Assembly (NCBI RefSeq): GCF_019049655.1
Contig: NZ_JAFMOX010000061.1
Coordinates: forward strand, 124,001-188,000
From: Rahnella rivi
GTDB taxonomy: Bacteria; Pseudomonadota; Gammaproteobacteria; Enterobacterales; Enterobacteriaceae
DNA length: 64,000 nt
Direction of reading: 5' to 3'
Position numbers and translations under genes: made by a program. Under the pieces are notes generated by a model that was given only the letters and a program-made list of their open reading frames with translations, searched no databases and had not been told where the DNA came from. This document shows, in pieces, positions 15,997 to 24,796 of this stretch; position 1 is the stretch's first letter, and every line of letters begins with the position of its first letter.

Positions 15997-16656
15997 TTAT
16001 TCGTCGTCCTCATCCCCGTAATATTTCACCCCAAGTTTGATCAGATCACGGCCCTGGGATTTACGGTGCAAATTACTGTCGCGCAGCGAATAGACGCAAC
16101 CGCAATATTCCTGCTGATAAAAGCGTTCGCGTTTGCTGATCTCCACCATGCGCGCTGCGCCGCCTTTCTTGCGCCAGTTGTAGTCCCAGTAGACCATTCC
16201 TGGATAAGGCGCGGCAGCGCGATCGCCGCAGCCATTAATTTGCTGCATATCTTTCCAGCGCGAAATGCCCAGTGAACTGGAAATAGCACTGAAACCATGT
16301 TCCCAGGCATAGAGTGCCGTGCGTTCAAAACGCATATCGAAACACATGGTGCAGCGGATCCCACGCTCAGGTTCATTTTCCATTCCTCTGGCGCGTTCAA
16401 ACCAATTATCGGTGTCGTAATCGGCGTCAATTAACGGGATGCCGTGTTGTTCGGCAAAACGTATATTTTCTTCTTTGCGCAGCAAATATTCTTTCTGCGG
16501 ATGAATATTCGGATTGTAGAAGAATATCGTGTAGTCGATGCCGGACGCCTGAATAGCCTCCATCACTTCTCCCGAACAGGGCGCACAGCAGGAGTGCAAT
16601 AAAAGACGGTCATGCCCTTCAGGCAGGGAAAGTTTCTCACGAATTAATTCAGACAT
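15997..16656 (-). CDS. queH: Epoxyqueuosine reductase QueH
   Basis: This 219-residue protein of the QueH (former DUF208) family performs the last step of queuosine biosynthesis, reduction of epoxyqueuosine in tRNA, using Cys-bound iron-sulfur and metal sites. The needed cysteines are visible: HSCCAPC near residue 25, CTMC near 100, and a late EYCGC. The ATG at 16656 is preferred over the GTG at 16665 because AAGGTG sits 6-7 bp ahead of it. Many gammaproteobacteria use the unrelated QueG instead. It stands alone between the DUF969 operon and a divergent permease gene. Confidence 0.92.
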   Translation of the reverse strand: MSELIREKLSLPEGHDRLLLHSCCAPCSGEVMEAIQASGIDYTIFFYNPNIHPQKEYLLRKEENIRFAEQHGIPLIDADYDTDNWFERARGMENEPERGIRCTMCFDMRFERTALYAWEHGFSAISSSLGISRWKDMQQINGCGDRAAAPYPGMVYWDYNWRKKGGAARMVEISKRERFYQQEYCGCVYSLRDSNLHRKSQGRDLIKLGVKYYGDEDDE

Positions 16657-16842
16657 CCTGTTCACCTTTATTTCAGAATAACTTTAACGATTGTTCTGAG
16701 GGGGATGATAGAAGACCTCGCTGTCGTGTCAAAATTTTCTTAACTGTTTCTGAACACACATCATGGCGTTACAGGGTTAGATGCTATGATAGAGGCAACA
16801 TTGAGGGCCAGGCCCGGGACACGTTTTTTAAGGATGCAGGCA

Positions 16843-17853
16843 ATGCAAATTATGAGATCGAATCACATTCGCTGGCTCAGTTTGTTGATTGTGATGGGCG
16901 GGTTGTTGTTGATTCTTCCTCTTCATTTACTGGCGTGCTTTATCGCCGGTTTTGTGGTGTACGAACTGGTCAATGCGCTGACGCCGCATTTTCAGAAAAT
17001 CCTCAGCGGCGAACGTGCGCGCTGGGTGGTGGTGGCTTTTATCAGCACCGTGGTGGTGAGTTGCCTGATTCTGTTTGTCGCGGCTATCGCAGACTTCCTG
17101 ATGGAAGACATGAAAAATCCGGTGGCGTTTAACGCCATGGTGTCGCGATTATTGACTGACGCGCAAAGCCGTTTGTCGCCGGTCCTGTTGCACTATCTTC
17201 CGGCCAATATCGAAGAGTTACAGCGTACTTTCCTGCAATGGCTGCGTGAGCACATTGTCATGATCCAGACGTTTGGTAAAAACGCTGCGCACGTTTTTGT
17301 CACCATGCTGATTGGTATGATCCTCGGGGCGATTATCTCTCTCCAGCGCCATACCCGTGGCGAGCACCATGCTCCGCTGAAACAGGAATTGCTGGATCGC
17401 GTGAGCCTGCTCAGTGCTGCTTTTCGTAATGTGGTGTTCGCACAGTTCCAGATTTCACTGATCAACACGGTGCTCTCGGGCATTTTCCTGTTTGGTATTT
17501 TGCCGCTGTTTGGCATTCACCTGCCGCTGGCAAAAACGCTGGTTGCGCTGACTTTCGTGTGCGGCCTGCTGCCGGTGGTGGGGAATCTGATTTCCAACAC
17601 CCTGATTTTCATCGTGGGTTTGTCGCTGTCCTTGTGGGTGGGGGCGCTGGTGCTGGGGTATCTGATCATCATTCACAAGGTGGAATACTTCCTGAATGCG
17701 CGCATTGTGGGTAACCGCATCAAGGCCAAATCCTGGGAGGTTTTGCTGGCGATGGTGGTGTTTGAAGCCGCATTTGGTATACCGGGCGTGGTCGCCGCAC
17801 CTATCTATTACGCTTACCTGAAAAGCGAACTCAAAGACGCTGGTCTTATCTAA
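16843..17853 (+). CDS. AI-2E family transporter (PerM/TqsA-like)
   Basis: This 336-residue polytopic protein has two closely spaced N-terminal hydrophobic segments, a cytoplasmic or extramembrane loop at about 100-145, and five or six more segments. The family signature is near the C-terminal half (GLLPVVGNLISNTL, followed by KVEYFLNARIVG). Members include TqsA (AI-2 export) and PerM, with mostly unknown substrates. I use the ATG at 16843, 9 bp after AAGG. Frames from 16786 and 16834 would add up to 19 residues. No operon partner. Confidence 0.85.
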   Translation: MQIMRSNHIRWLSLLIVMGGLLLILPLHLLACFIAGFVVYELVNALTPHFQKILSGERARWVVVAFISTVVVSCLILFVAAIADFLMEDMKNPVAFNAMVSRLLTDAQSRLSPVLLHYLPANIEELQRTFLQWLREHIVMIQTFGKNAAHVFVTMLIGMILGAIISLQRHTRGEHHAPLKQELLDRVSLLSAAFRNVVFAQFQISLINTVLSGIFLFGILPLFGIHLPLAKTLVALTFVCGLLPVVGNLISNTLIFIVGLSLSLWVGALVLGYLIIIHKVEYFLNARIVGNRIKAKSWEVLLAMVVFEAAFGIPGVVAAPIYYAYLKSELKDAGLI

Positions 17854-17876
17854 ACCTTTCTGTATTCCTTCTCAAA

Positions 17877-17903
17877 AGTGACGCTGCGTTGTGCGGCGTC
17901 ACT
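17877..17903 (+). terminator. Hairpin after the AI-2E transporter gene
   Basis: The arms AGTGACGC and GCGTCACT lie 23 bp past the stop codon. There is no strong T run, so termination may be weak or Rho-assisted. Confidence 0.4.
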
Positions 17904-18068
17904 GTCTGGCTATCGGATTACCCTGATTTAAAACTCCTGAAAAAAACAGATTCAGGCAAGTAATGGCGAGGATCGTTATATTTGTTTGTCTCCTTAACGC
18001 GTCATACTTTCCTGGTGCACTGCCTTTTGCCGTGCGCATGTATTCCGTTAGCCCTTCAGGAGAAATAA

Positions 18069-19127
18069 ATGACTCTTAACGTTCGTGGTTTCGCTGCCCT
18101 TTCAGCGGATGCGCCTCTTGCGCCTCATAATTTTGTTCGCCGTGACCCGCGTGATACCGACGTTGTGATCGACATTCTGTATTGCGGCGTGTGCCACTCC
18201 GATATCCACCAGGCGCGCAATGAATGGCACCAGAGCATCTATCCGATGGTTCCGGGACACGAAATTATTGGCCGTGTGAAACAAGTCGGCGCGCAAGTCA
18301 GCGGCTTCAAAGTCGGTGATACTGTCGGTGTGGGTTGTATGGTCGATTCTTGTCAGCACTGTGAATCCTGCGCGGAGAGCCTGGAACAGTACTGTGAAGA
18401 AGGCGCGACCATGACCTATAACAGCTACGATCGTCATGACAACATGATGACCTACGGCGGTTATTCCGAACAAATCGTGGTGGCAGAGAAATTCGTGCTG
18501 CGCGTTTCTGAAAAACTGGACATCAAATCCGCTGCGCCGCTGCTGTGCGCTGGTATCACCACCTTCTCTCCGCTGAAACACTGGAAAGTCGGTAAAGGCC
18601 ATAAAGTTGCGGTTGTCGGCCTGGGCGGTTTAGGCCACATGGGCCTGAAATTTGCCAAAGCATTGGGCGCAGACGTCACGCTGTTCACCCGTTCTAAAGG
18701 CAAAGAGCAGGAAGCTTACCGTTTAGGCGCCGATCACGTGGTGCTGTCGACGGATGAAGAGCAAATGGCGGCGGTGAAAAGCCACTTCGACTTCATTCTC
18801 GATACTGTGCCAAACCAGCACGATCTGAACCCGTACCTGGATACCCTGAAACGCGATGGTACCCACATTCTGGTCGGCCTGATCGAACCTATCGACCCGG
18901 CGCTGCACAGCGGCAAACTGGTGATGGGGCGTAAAACCGTTGCAGGTTCCCTGATCGGCGGGATCGCAGAAACTCAGGAAATGCTGGATTTCTGTGCTGA
19001 ACACGACATTACCTGTGACGTCGAGATGATCGACATGCAGGACATCAACGGTGCTTACGATCGTATGCTGAAAAGCGACGTGAAATACCGCTTTGTTGTC
19101 GATATGGCTTCACTGAAAAACGCGTAA
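18069..19127 (+). CDS. Zinc-dependent alcohol/aldehyde dehydrogenase, YahK-like
   Basis: This 352-residue cinnamyl-alcohol-type medium-chain dehydrogenase has catalytic zinc ligands visible as Cys in CGVCHSD (about 40), His in PGHE (about 62-65) and a later Cys in LLCAG (about 159). The four structural-zinc Cys are in CQHCESCAESLEQYC (about 95-110). The Rossmann motif is GLGGLGHMG near 180. E. coli YahK, the nearest relative I recognise, is an NADPH-dependent aldehyde reductase. AGGAGA lies 7 bp before the ATG. The gene stands alone and is followed by a strong hairpin. Confidence 0.9.
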   Translation: MTLNVRGFAALSADAPLAPHNFVRRDPRDTDVVIDILYCGVCHSDIHQARNEWHQSIYPMVPGHEIIGRVKQVGAQVSGFKVGDTVGVGCMVDSCQHCESCAESLEQYCEEGATMTYNSYDRHDNMMTYGGYSEQIVVAEKFVLRVSEKLDIKSAAPLLCAGITTFSPLKHWKVGKGHKVAVVGLGGLGHMGLKFAKALGADVTLFTRSKGKEQEAYRLGADHVVLSTDEEQMAAVKSHFDFILDTVPNQHDLNPYLDTLKRDGTHILVGLIEPIDPALHSGKLVMGRKTVAGSLIGGIAETQEMLDFCAEHDITCDVEMIDMQDINGAYDRMLKSDVKYRFVVDMASLKNA

Positions 19128-19156
19128 CCCGCTGATTTCGGTTAAATAGTGACCTG

Positions 19157-19200
19157 ATGCGTCTGCCGGAGAGTGAAGAAATTCACACCGGCAGGCGCAT
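19157..19200 (+). terminator. Hairpin after the YahK-like dehydrogenase gene
   Basis: The arms ATGCGTCTGCCGG and CCGGCAGGCGCAT (one mismatch) enclose an 18-base loop that itself contains a short GTGAA/TTCAC stem. The T run after it is short. Confidence 0.5.
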
Positions 19201-19293
19201 TGTGACGAAATTTACGCTTTCCTTCTTACGGTGGCTTCTCGGCTTGTGACGGCAGTGGTATCCTGCTGCCTTTCGCCGGGCGAAGGAAAAACA

Positions 19294-19638
19294 GTGGCTA
19301 AGAGTTTTGATGAACTCATCAGAGATATGGACCTGATGATTGAACATGTGGACAGACTGAAAAGCCTGCCTCCACGGGCTGCAGAGCCAAGTTCAGCGGC
19401 GGCTGAGAAACCGGCATACGATTCTTTCGGCGAGATCTTTGCGCTTAAAGCCGTGATGCGTGCCTTTATCTCTTCCGTCGATACGATTGTAAAAGTGCAG
19501 ATTGCGAAGAAAGTTGAGCAGGATATTGGCCATCTGGAAAACACGGTGCGCTCTATCGGCGGTGGCAGTGCGAACGCTGAAGACGTTGCGCAAATCACCG
19601 CTTACGTCCGTAATGCCGTTTCTGAACTGATGGAATAG
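19294..19638 (+). CDS. Small hypothetical protein, helical
   Basis: This 114-residue soluble protein was not recognised. The GTG at 19294 follows GAAGGAAAA and starts the only part that looks like protein. The frame extends back to 19231, but that segment has no obvious merit. It is rich in Glu, Asp, Lys and Val with heptad-like spacing at 1-30 and 70-114, suggesting two helical bundles joined by a Pro/Ala-rich linker near 28-45. A terminator follows. Neighbours give no functional hint. Confidence 0.6.
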   Translation: MAKSFDELIRDMDLMIEHVDRLKSLPPRAAEPSSAAAEKPAYDSFGEIFALKAVMRAFISSVDTIVKVQIAKKVEQDIGHLENTVRSIGGGSANAEDVAQITAYVRNAVSELME

Positions 19639-19680
19639 CGTACGCTGCTTCCTGGCAATACACGAAAACTGTCTGCTAAT

Positions 19681-19715
19681 AAACGCCGGTCACCTCAGTG
19701 AGCGGCGTTTTTTTT
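19681..19715 (+). terminator. Terminator of the small hypothetical gene
   Basis: The arms AAACGCC and GGCGTTT are joined by a 16-base loop that contains GTCACCTCAGTGAG. A run of eight or more T follows on the plus strand. Confidence 0.75.
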
Positions 19716-19796
19716 GGTCGCAAGGGTGAGCCAGACGGTAGGCGTACAGGCGATAAGGGGATATTCTTCGCGTATGTTTGATGGCTGGCGCTTGTT

Positions 19797-20672
19797 ATGA
19801 CTCAGGATTATCGCTTTTTCGCGGCAACGCGACGCAGATGTTTTGCGCTTTTGTTTGAGCACCGCACCCGCAGCGGTCACCGTATGGAAATCTTTTGGAT
19901 CACCGCGTCCTTACTGAGCGTGGTGGTGCTGTTTTTCGAATCCAGCGCGACCGATCTGTTTCCCAATACGCCGAATGTTCTCTGGCGCTTCGGTTTAATC
20001 GAACTCGGATTCACGGCGCTGTTCAGCGTGGAGTACGTGCTGCGCATACTGTGCTCGCCGCGCAAAATGCATTATCCGGTCAGTTTCTTCGGCATTATCG
20101 ATCTGTGCACTGTGTTGCCGATGTATATCGTCTGGATGATGCCGTCGCTGGCCGGATCTGCCGATCTGGTGGTAGTGGTGCGATTGCTTCGCGTATTGCG
20201 CGTCCTGCGCGTGCTGAAACTCCTGCGCTATATGAATGATGCCGGGATGTTGTGGCGCAGCCTGATGCGCGCGCGCCGCAAGCTGAGCATCTTCTTTGGC
20301 TTCGTGGCCATCATCCTGTGTCTTTTCGGCGGACTGATGTTTGCGGTGGAAGAGGGCAAGGATGGATTTACGTCGCTTGGCGCATCGGTGTATTGGGCCG
20401 TGGTGACGCTGACAACCGTCGGGTACGGCGATATCACCCCGCATACCGCGCTCGGCAGAATGCTGGCATCGGTGCTGATTCTTTTAGGCTATTCAATCAT
20501 TGCGGTGCCAACCGGAATTCTGACGGCTTATATGTCACAAGAGCTGGAAAAGGGGCGGGCGGCACGTTCTTGTCAGAATTGTCTGCATTCTGGACATGAA
20601 TCTGATGCAAAATTTTGTGCACATTGCGGTGCGGTTCTGGAAGCGCAGAGATCACAAGCTGTTGATAAATAG
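19797..20672 (+). CDS. Voltage-gated potassium channel with zinc-ribbon tail
   Basis: This 291-residue six-helix ion channel has an S4 voltage-sensor helix at about 129-144 with Arg or Lys at nearly every third position (RLLRVLRVLRVLKLLR). The pore selectivity filter TVGYG is at 207-211 and S6 at about 222-248. After a short linker, Cys259-x2-Cys262 and Cys274-x2-Cys277 form a small zinc ribbon (CQNC...CAHCG), an unusual tail for a channel of this KvAP-like type. The ribosome site before the ATG at 19797 is weak. It is likely a single-gene unit with no regulator nearby. Confidence 0.88.
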   Translation: MTQDYRFFAATRRRCFALLFEHRTRSGHRMEIFWITASLLSVVVLFFESSATDLFPNTPNVLWRFGLIELGFTALFSVEYVLRILCSPRKMHYPVSFFGIIDLCTVLPMYIVWMMPSLAGSADLVVVVRLLRVLRVLRVLKLLRYMNDAGMLWRSLMRARRKLSIFFGFVAIILCLFGGLMFAVEEGKDGFTSLGASVYWAVVTLTTVGYGDITPHTALGRMLASVLILLGYSIIAVPTGILTAYMSQELEKGRAARSCQNCLHSGHESDAKFCAHCGAVLEAQRSQAVDK

Positions 20673-20970
20673 ACCTATAATTGTTCAATGATTGTACTGA
20701 CTGGTTCATAAAAAGACTATTTTTGGGGTTTCCCCTGACATTGCGTTAAAAAGAGTTGCTATTAAATGGCAGTCATGAGTAAATACGTCTCGGCCTGTGG
20801 TACAGACCTATTTATGCACGACATCCTGAGTAAAGTTGTTCCAATTTAAAGCGTTATCCATGATAACCCTGCTCTGACGAATTTCCTTCTTAGTGCCTCC
20901 ATAAGTAACGACTGAAATCCGGCTATAACATGCCCATGGTGGCGAAATTTATTTTTAAAAGGTAATTCTT

Positions 20971-21180
20971 ATGTCAATGATGAAAGGTCAGGTTAAGTGG
21001 TTTAACGAGTCTAAAGGCTTTGGCTTCATCACTCCTGCTGACGGCAGCAAAGATGTGTTCGTACACTTCTCCGCTATCCAGGATCAAGGTTTCAAGACCC
21101 TGGCTGAAGGCCAGAACGTACAGTTCACTATCGAGAACGGTGCTAAAGGTCCGTCTGCGGCTAACGTTACCGCTATCTAA
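20971..21180 (+). CDS. CspC/CspE-type cold-shock protein
   Basis: This 69-residue single cold-shock domain has RNP1 KGFGFI (residues 16-21) and RNP2 VFVHF (29-33) intact. The sequence mixes residues typical of E. coli CspC ([18 protein letters not shown]) and CspE ([10 protein letters not shown]), so neither symbol is safe. The protein binds single-stranded RNA and acts as an RNA chaperone and antiterminator. AAAGGT lies 8 bp before the ATG. The nearly 300 bp between the channel gene and this start is long, as for csp genes with structured leaders. Confidence 0.95.
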   Translation: MSMMKGQVKWFNESKGFGFITPADGSKDVFVHFSAIQDQGFKTLAEGQNVQFTIENGAKGPSAANVTAI

Positions 21181-21221
21181 TCTTACTTTACCGCTGTTAC
21201 AGCGATAAACGTACAGATGAC

Positions 21222-21247
21222 AAAAACCCGCATGCGCGGGTTTTTTT
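21222..21247 (+). terminator. Terminator of the cold-shock gene
   Basis: AACCCGC and GCGGGTT arms are followed by seven T, about 45 bp past the stop codon. Confidence 0.85.
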
Positions 21248-21324
21248 ACGTCTGTCGTTTGTGAAATACCCCTTTGTCATTTTGCGAGCGCCTGTTGTTT
21301 ACCGGCGAGCTCTGGCAAAAAGAC

Positions 21325-21374
21325 AAAAAAAAGCCCGCATAGTGGCGGGCAAAAATATTTCTTATGACATTCAT
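21325..21374 (-). ncRNA. Possible short leftward transcript with internal start codon
   Basis: On the minus strand an ATG at 21374 has an excellent GAGGGAG 6 bp ahead. Forty bases on lies an intrinsic terminator (GCCCGC / GCGGGC then eight T at 21332-21325). The frame runs through the terminator and stops at 21246, giving 42 codons. So a terminated transcript would lack a stop codon. A TATACT at about 21400 could be the -10. It may be a small RNA, a leader peptide or chance. I do not recognise the peptide. Confidence 0.28.
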
Positions 21375-21572
21375 TACGTACTCCCTCGGGGGTGAGCACG
21401 CAGGCAGTATAAAAGAAATATCTGTCAGGATTCTGGCGCTGAAATGTTAAGGAATTGAAAATTAATCCCCCCGCGTTATCTCAGGGTTTTTGCCCTGCAT
21501 TCACCTTGTCCCGTGCCTTTCTCTGCCAGTCTGTACTACAATGAATACAATTGAACACTATGGGGTAACCTG

Positions 21573-21770
21573 ATGAAAGTTAATGATCTTGTCACAGTAA
21601 AAACCGATGGCGGGCCGCGTCGTGAAGGGAAAGTGCTTGCTGTAGAAGAGTTTTACGAAGGCGTTATGTATCTGGTTGCGCTGGAAGATTATCCGGCGGG
21701 GATCTGGTTCTTCAATGAAGGCGATACCAAAGACGGAACCTTCGTCGTACCACGGGACAGCGAAGAGTAA
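21573..21770 (+). CDS. dsrB: DsrB family protein
   Basis: This 65-residue protein is nearly identical in its first 50 residues to E. coli DsrB (MKVND, then [11 protein letters not shown], later GIWFFNE), a small protein of unknown function. In E. coli dsrB also lies next to rcsA. Here a chemoreceptor gene is placed between them, so the neighbourhood is partly kept. A bidirectional terminator follows. Confidence 0.92.
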   Translation: MKVNDLVTVKTDGGPRREGKVLAVEEFYEGVMYLVALEDYPAGIWFFNEGDTKDGTFVVPRDSEE

Positions 21771-21794
21771 AATATCGCAGGTAACATGAATCAA

Positions 21795-21836
21795 TAAAAA
21801 AACACCGGAGCCATCGCTGCCGGTGTTTTTGTTTTA
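21795..21836. terminator. Bidirectional terminator between dsrB and the chemoreceptor
   Basis: The arms AAAAACACCGG and CCGGTGTTTTT are separated by 11 bases, with A and T runs on each side. It ends both converging genes. Confidence 0.8.
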
Positions 21837-21856
21837 TACGCGGGTGCGGTCAGAAT

Positions 21857-23554
21857 TTAGAACGTTTCCCAGTTCGGTTCTGTGCTGGTGGTTTTGCCTG
21901 AACGCGGCGATGAACCCGGCAGGGCGCGTGCGGCGGGCTGAGTACGCACGGCGGGGCGATGTGTACCGTCAATTTTGAAGACGGCAACCGCCTGGGTGAG
22001 GCGCGCGGCCTGTTCTTCCAGAGAGGCGGCAGCGGCCGAGGCTTCCTGCACCAGCGAGGCGTTCTGCTGAGTCACGCCGTCCATCTCAGAGACAGCCTGG
22101 CTGACCTGACTGATGCCGCGGCTTTGTTCATCGGACGCGGAGGCGATTTCCCCCATGATGTCAGTCACATGGCTGACGGCGGTGACGATCTCAGACATCG
22201 TCGTCCCCGCATCGCCCACAAGAATGCTGCCTTCACCCACGTAATCCACCGATTCTTCAATCAGTGATTCGATCTCTTTTGCCGCCTGTGCGCTGCGCTG
22301 GGCAAGATTACGCACTTCGCTGGCGACCACGGCAAATCCACGGCCTTGTTCGCCCGCGCGGGCGGCTTCTACGGCGGCATTCAGCGCCAGAATGTTAGTC
22401 TGGAAGGCGATGCTGTTGATCACATTGGTGATTTCAGCAATTTTGGTCGAACTGCGCGAAATATTTTCCATTGTGCTGACGACGTTGGCGACGATTTCTC
22501 CGCCTTTCTGCGCTTTATTCGAGGCAGCGGCTGCCAGTTTGCTGGCGTGATGGGCGTTTTCAGAGTTCTGTTTCACCGTCGCGGTGAGCTGTTCCATACT
22601 GGCGGCGGTTTCTTCCAGCGCGGCGGCCTGTTGCTCGGTGCGTGAGGAGAGGTCGGTATTGCCGGAAGCAATTTCCGTTGACCCCTGATAAATGGACACG
22701 GCGCCTTCGCGCACGGTCAGCACGGTGCTGGCCAGTGAATGCTGCATGTGGTCGACATTGCTGCTTAGCACGCCGATTTCGTTGCGGCCATTATTTTGTG
22801 CCGGCTGAGTCAGATCGCCTTCGGCGATTTTCTGAATGCGCACCACCAGACGGTTCAGCGGATTGATGATCACTTTACGCATCACCAGATAAGTGATGAA
22901 CGTCAGTACCAGCGCCAGCAGGAATGCGCCGCCCATCAGGCCATAACCGAGCGTGGCATTTCGCTGCGCTTTATCGTTGATTTTATTGGCAGTTTCGGTG
23001 CGATAGGCGATTGCGGCCAGCAGCGGTGTGTTGTTAGCCTGATCCAGTTCGCGCACTGTTTCGGCTTCCTGAGAAATCACTTCCTCAAAATGCGCCTGCT
23101 TCGCAGAATCCATCATCGGCAGCATGCCCTGCGTCATGTAGGCGTTGTAGGATTTTTTCAGCGGTTCATCGAGCGCCAGATCGGTGGCATTTTTACCGGG
23201 CCGGTTGATGTAGGTATCAAAAGCCGTCTGCGACTGTTTCAGGCGGGTGGCGGCATCGCTGAGATTCTTATTAAAGACGTCCTGATCGCCAACGCGGGCT
23301 GCCGCTGCGGCCTGAATCAATAACAGGCGGGCAGTGCGCAGGTGGTTGGAGCTGTTCGACAGCGCCAGACGTATTTGCAATTCCTGCGTGGCATTCGAAA
23401 GTGCCGCATTACTTTGTTTCAGGAAAAAGCTGGATGTGCCAATCGAAATGGCAAACAGGAACAGGATCCCCACCAGAATCTGGCTGATCAAGGTGATGAG
23501 TCGAATATTGCTGATAAAAGAGGTTCGGGTATTGATGTTTAAAGGAGTATCCAT
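21857..23554 (-). CDS. Methyl-accepting chemotaxis protein, Tar/Tsr type
   Basis: This 565-residue inner-membrane receptor has a first transmembrane helix at about 19-42 and a periplasmic four-helix ligand domain to about 200. The second helix spans about 206-230, followed by HAMP to about 285 and a long cytoplasmic coiled coil. The conserved hairpin tip is in the stretch [20 protein letters not shown]. The C-terminal pentapeptide NWETF is the CheR/CheB docking signal, marking a high-abundance receptor. The ligand cannot be assigned. It is not in a che operon; the nearby genes are dsrB and rcsA. Confidence 0.93.
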   Translation of the reverse strand: MDTPLNINTRTSFISNIRLITLISQILVGILFLFAISIGTSSFFLKQSNAALSNATQELQIRLALSNSSNHLRTARLLLIQAAAAARVGDQDVFNKNLSDAATRLKQSQTAFDTYINRPGKNATDLALDEPLKKSYNAYMTQGMLPMMDSAKQAHFEEVISQEAETVRELDQANNTPLLAAIAYRTETANKINDKAQRNATLGYGLMGGAFLLALVLTFITYLVMRKVIINPLNRLVVRIQKIAEGDLTQPAQNNGRNEIGVLSSNVDHMQHSLASTVLTVREGAVSIYQGSTEIASGNTDLSSRTEQQAAALEETAASMEQLTATVKQNSENAHHASKLAAAASNKAQKGGEIVANVVSTMENISRSSTKIAEITNVINSIAFQTNILALNAAVEAARAGEQGRGFAVVASEVRNLAQRSAQAAKEIESLIEESVDYVGEGSILVGDAGTTMSEIVTAVSHVTDIMGEIASASDEQSRGISQVSQAVSEMDGVTQQNASLVQEASAAAASLEEQAARLTQAVAVFKIDGTHRPAVRTQPAARALPGSSPRSGKTTSTEPNWETF

Positions 23555-23738
23555 TTTATTCCGCTCTGTTAATCCTGTTCACCGGCAATTGAGGGTCGGT
23601 GAGTGACAGCGATGTAGGGTCTGCCTGCGGGCAAGTCCTGCCGTGGCGAAAACACGCCATATAAGGACATCGGCAATCCAGAGAGGAGATTGAGTTTATA
23701 TTTGCGACGCGGATCTCATTTCAGAAGTTTGTGTAGCC

Positions 23739-23772
23739 TTCTACAGGCTATGCAATGGCATAGCCTGTAGAA
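23739..23772. terminator. Perfect 15-bp hairpin downstream of rcsA
   Basis: The arms TTCTACAGGCTATGC and its exact complement enclose the four bases AATG. It starts 22 bp after the rcsA stop. It lacks a T run in either direction, so it is either a Rho-type or processing hairpin of rcsA mRNA or an operator-like palindrome about 185 bp before the chemoreceptor gene. Confidence 0.5.
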
Positions 23773-23793
23773 ATAGCCCGTCATTAAAGAAAA

Positions 23794-24408
23794 TTAGCTG
23801 ACATAAATACCGTCTGTAAGCTGATCACATAAACGCACAACATGATAAATAATGTGTTTGTTCGGTGATTTTATTTTCCGCTTAATATTTCCTTTATATG
23901 ACGACACTGTTTTGGTCTTAATTTTCAGCTTATCCGACATTTCATTTGTGCCGTCGCCTGACATCCACATTCTCAGCATGGCCGATTCAGACCGGCTGAG
24001 CATCACGGGGCGGATGTCCAGCAGGCCGCTGCTGGCCGGGTTTTTCGCCTGCGGCAGTCGCGGGTGATTCAGCAGTTGTTTCAGGGTTTCAGCCTTAATG
24101 GATTTCGAGGTGATAATCACGTTCTTGCGAACGAAAACGTACTCTTCAAAATGAATACGTGTGCTGGACATAAAAATAAAAAATAACGTGTCGGCATATT
24201 CAGTAATCAGCGCTCGCAGGCGGGATTTACTGTCCGCATTGGATTGCATGCAATCTTCATTAATAAACACCACGGACGGCTTCAGTTTGCGGCAACTCTG
24301 GTGTAACTGATCAAAGTGGCTGACATAACTGATGTCCTGTTCCTCGGCGAGAAATTGCTGCAATCCAATGCGGGTAAAACGGCAGGGATCCAAGATTATC
24401 GTTTGCAT
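23794..24408 (-). CDS. rcsA: Transcriptional co-regulator RcsA
   Basis: This 204-residue LuxR-type regulator pairs with RcsB to activate capsule (exopolysaccharide) genes. The HTH lies at about 135-195. RcsA-specific blocks are shared with E. coli: KPSVVFINEDC near 43-53, FVRKN near 92-96, LSRSESAMLRMWM near 136-148, KTVSSYKGNIKRKIK and IIYHVVRL near the end. The N-terminal receiver-like domain lacks phosphorylation residues, as expected. RcsA is a Lon substrate in E. coli. An RcsAB box 211 bp upstream suggests self-activation. Confidence 0.93.
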   Translation of the reverse strand: MQTIILDPCRFTRIGLQQFLAEEQDISYVSHFDQLHQSCRKLKPSVVFINEDCMQSNADSKSRLRALITEYADTLFFIFMSSTRIHFEEYVFVRKNVIITSKSIKAETLKQLLNHPRLPQAKNPASSGLLDIRPVMLSRSESAMLRMWMSGDGTNEMSDKLKIKTKTVSSYKGNIKRKIKSPNKHIIYHVVRLCDQLTDGIYVS

Positions 24409-24796
24409 AGTGAGTCCTCACAGGACGTCCTTGTTCGGCATAATGATTGGATTAAAACAGATGAATCTTAAAAGCACGAAGAACGTGCTGACCCTATTTC
24501 TCGCATGAAAAAACCGCATATTCAAAGTTTTTTTTAGCGTTTAAAGAGAGTTACGAGATTATATTAATTTGGTTTATGTCAGCGTTTACTTTGTGACTGA
24601 ACAAAGGGATCGTGAAATTAGGACTATTCTGAGCGGATGTAAGGACATAGCAGTAAAACTTATTGATGATGGCGTAATTATAACGACAGGGAATACTTAG
24701 CATTCACATCAAGAGCCGCAAAATGCTTCAAAACAATTCACGCATTGTAAACGGCAAGTTAACGGGACGCGATACAGAGTACCGCGTCCATAAAAG
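24409..24796. other. Long rcsA upstream region
   Basis: This 388-bp AT-rich stretch holds the rcsA promoter region and the RcsAB box. In E. coli the corresponding region is bound by H-NS, and the base composition here fits that. No DsrA-like small RNA gene was found here or elsewhere near rcsA. Confidence 0.5.
24619..24632 (-). promoter_or_regulatory. RcsAB box upstream of rcsA
   Basis: Read toward rcsA, TCAGAATAGTCCTA matches the published RcsAB box TAAGAATATTCCTA at 12 of 14 positions. E. coli rcsA is autoregulated through a box of this type. Confidence 0.68.
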
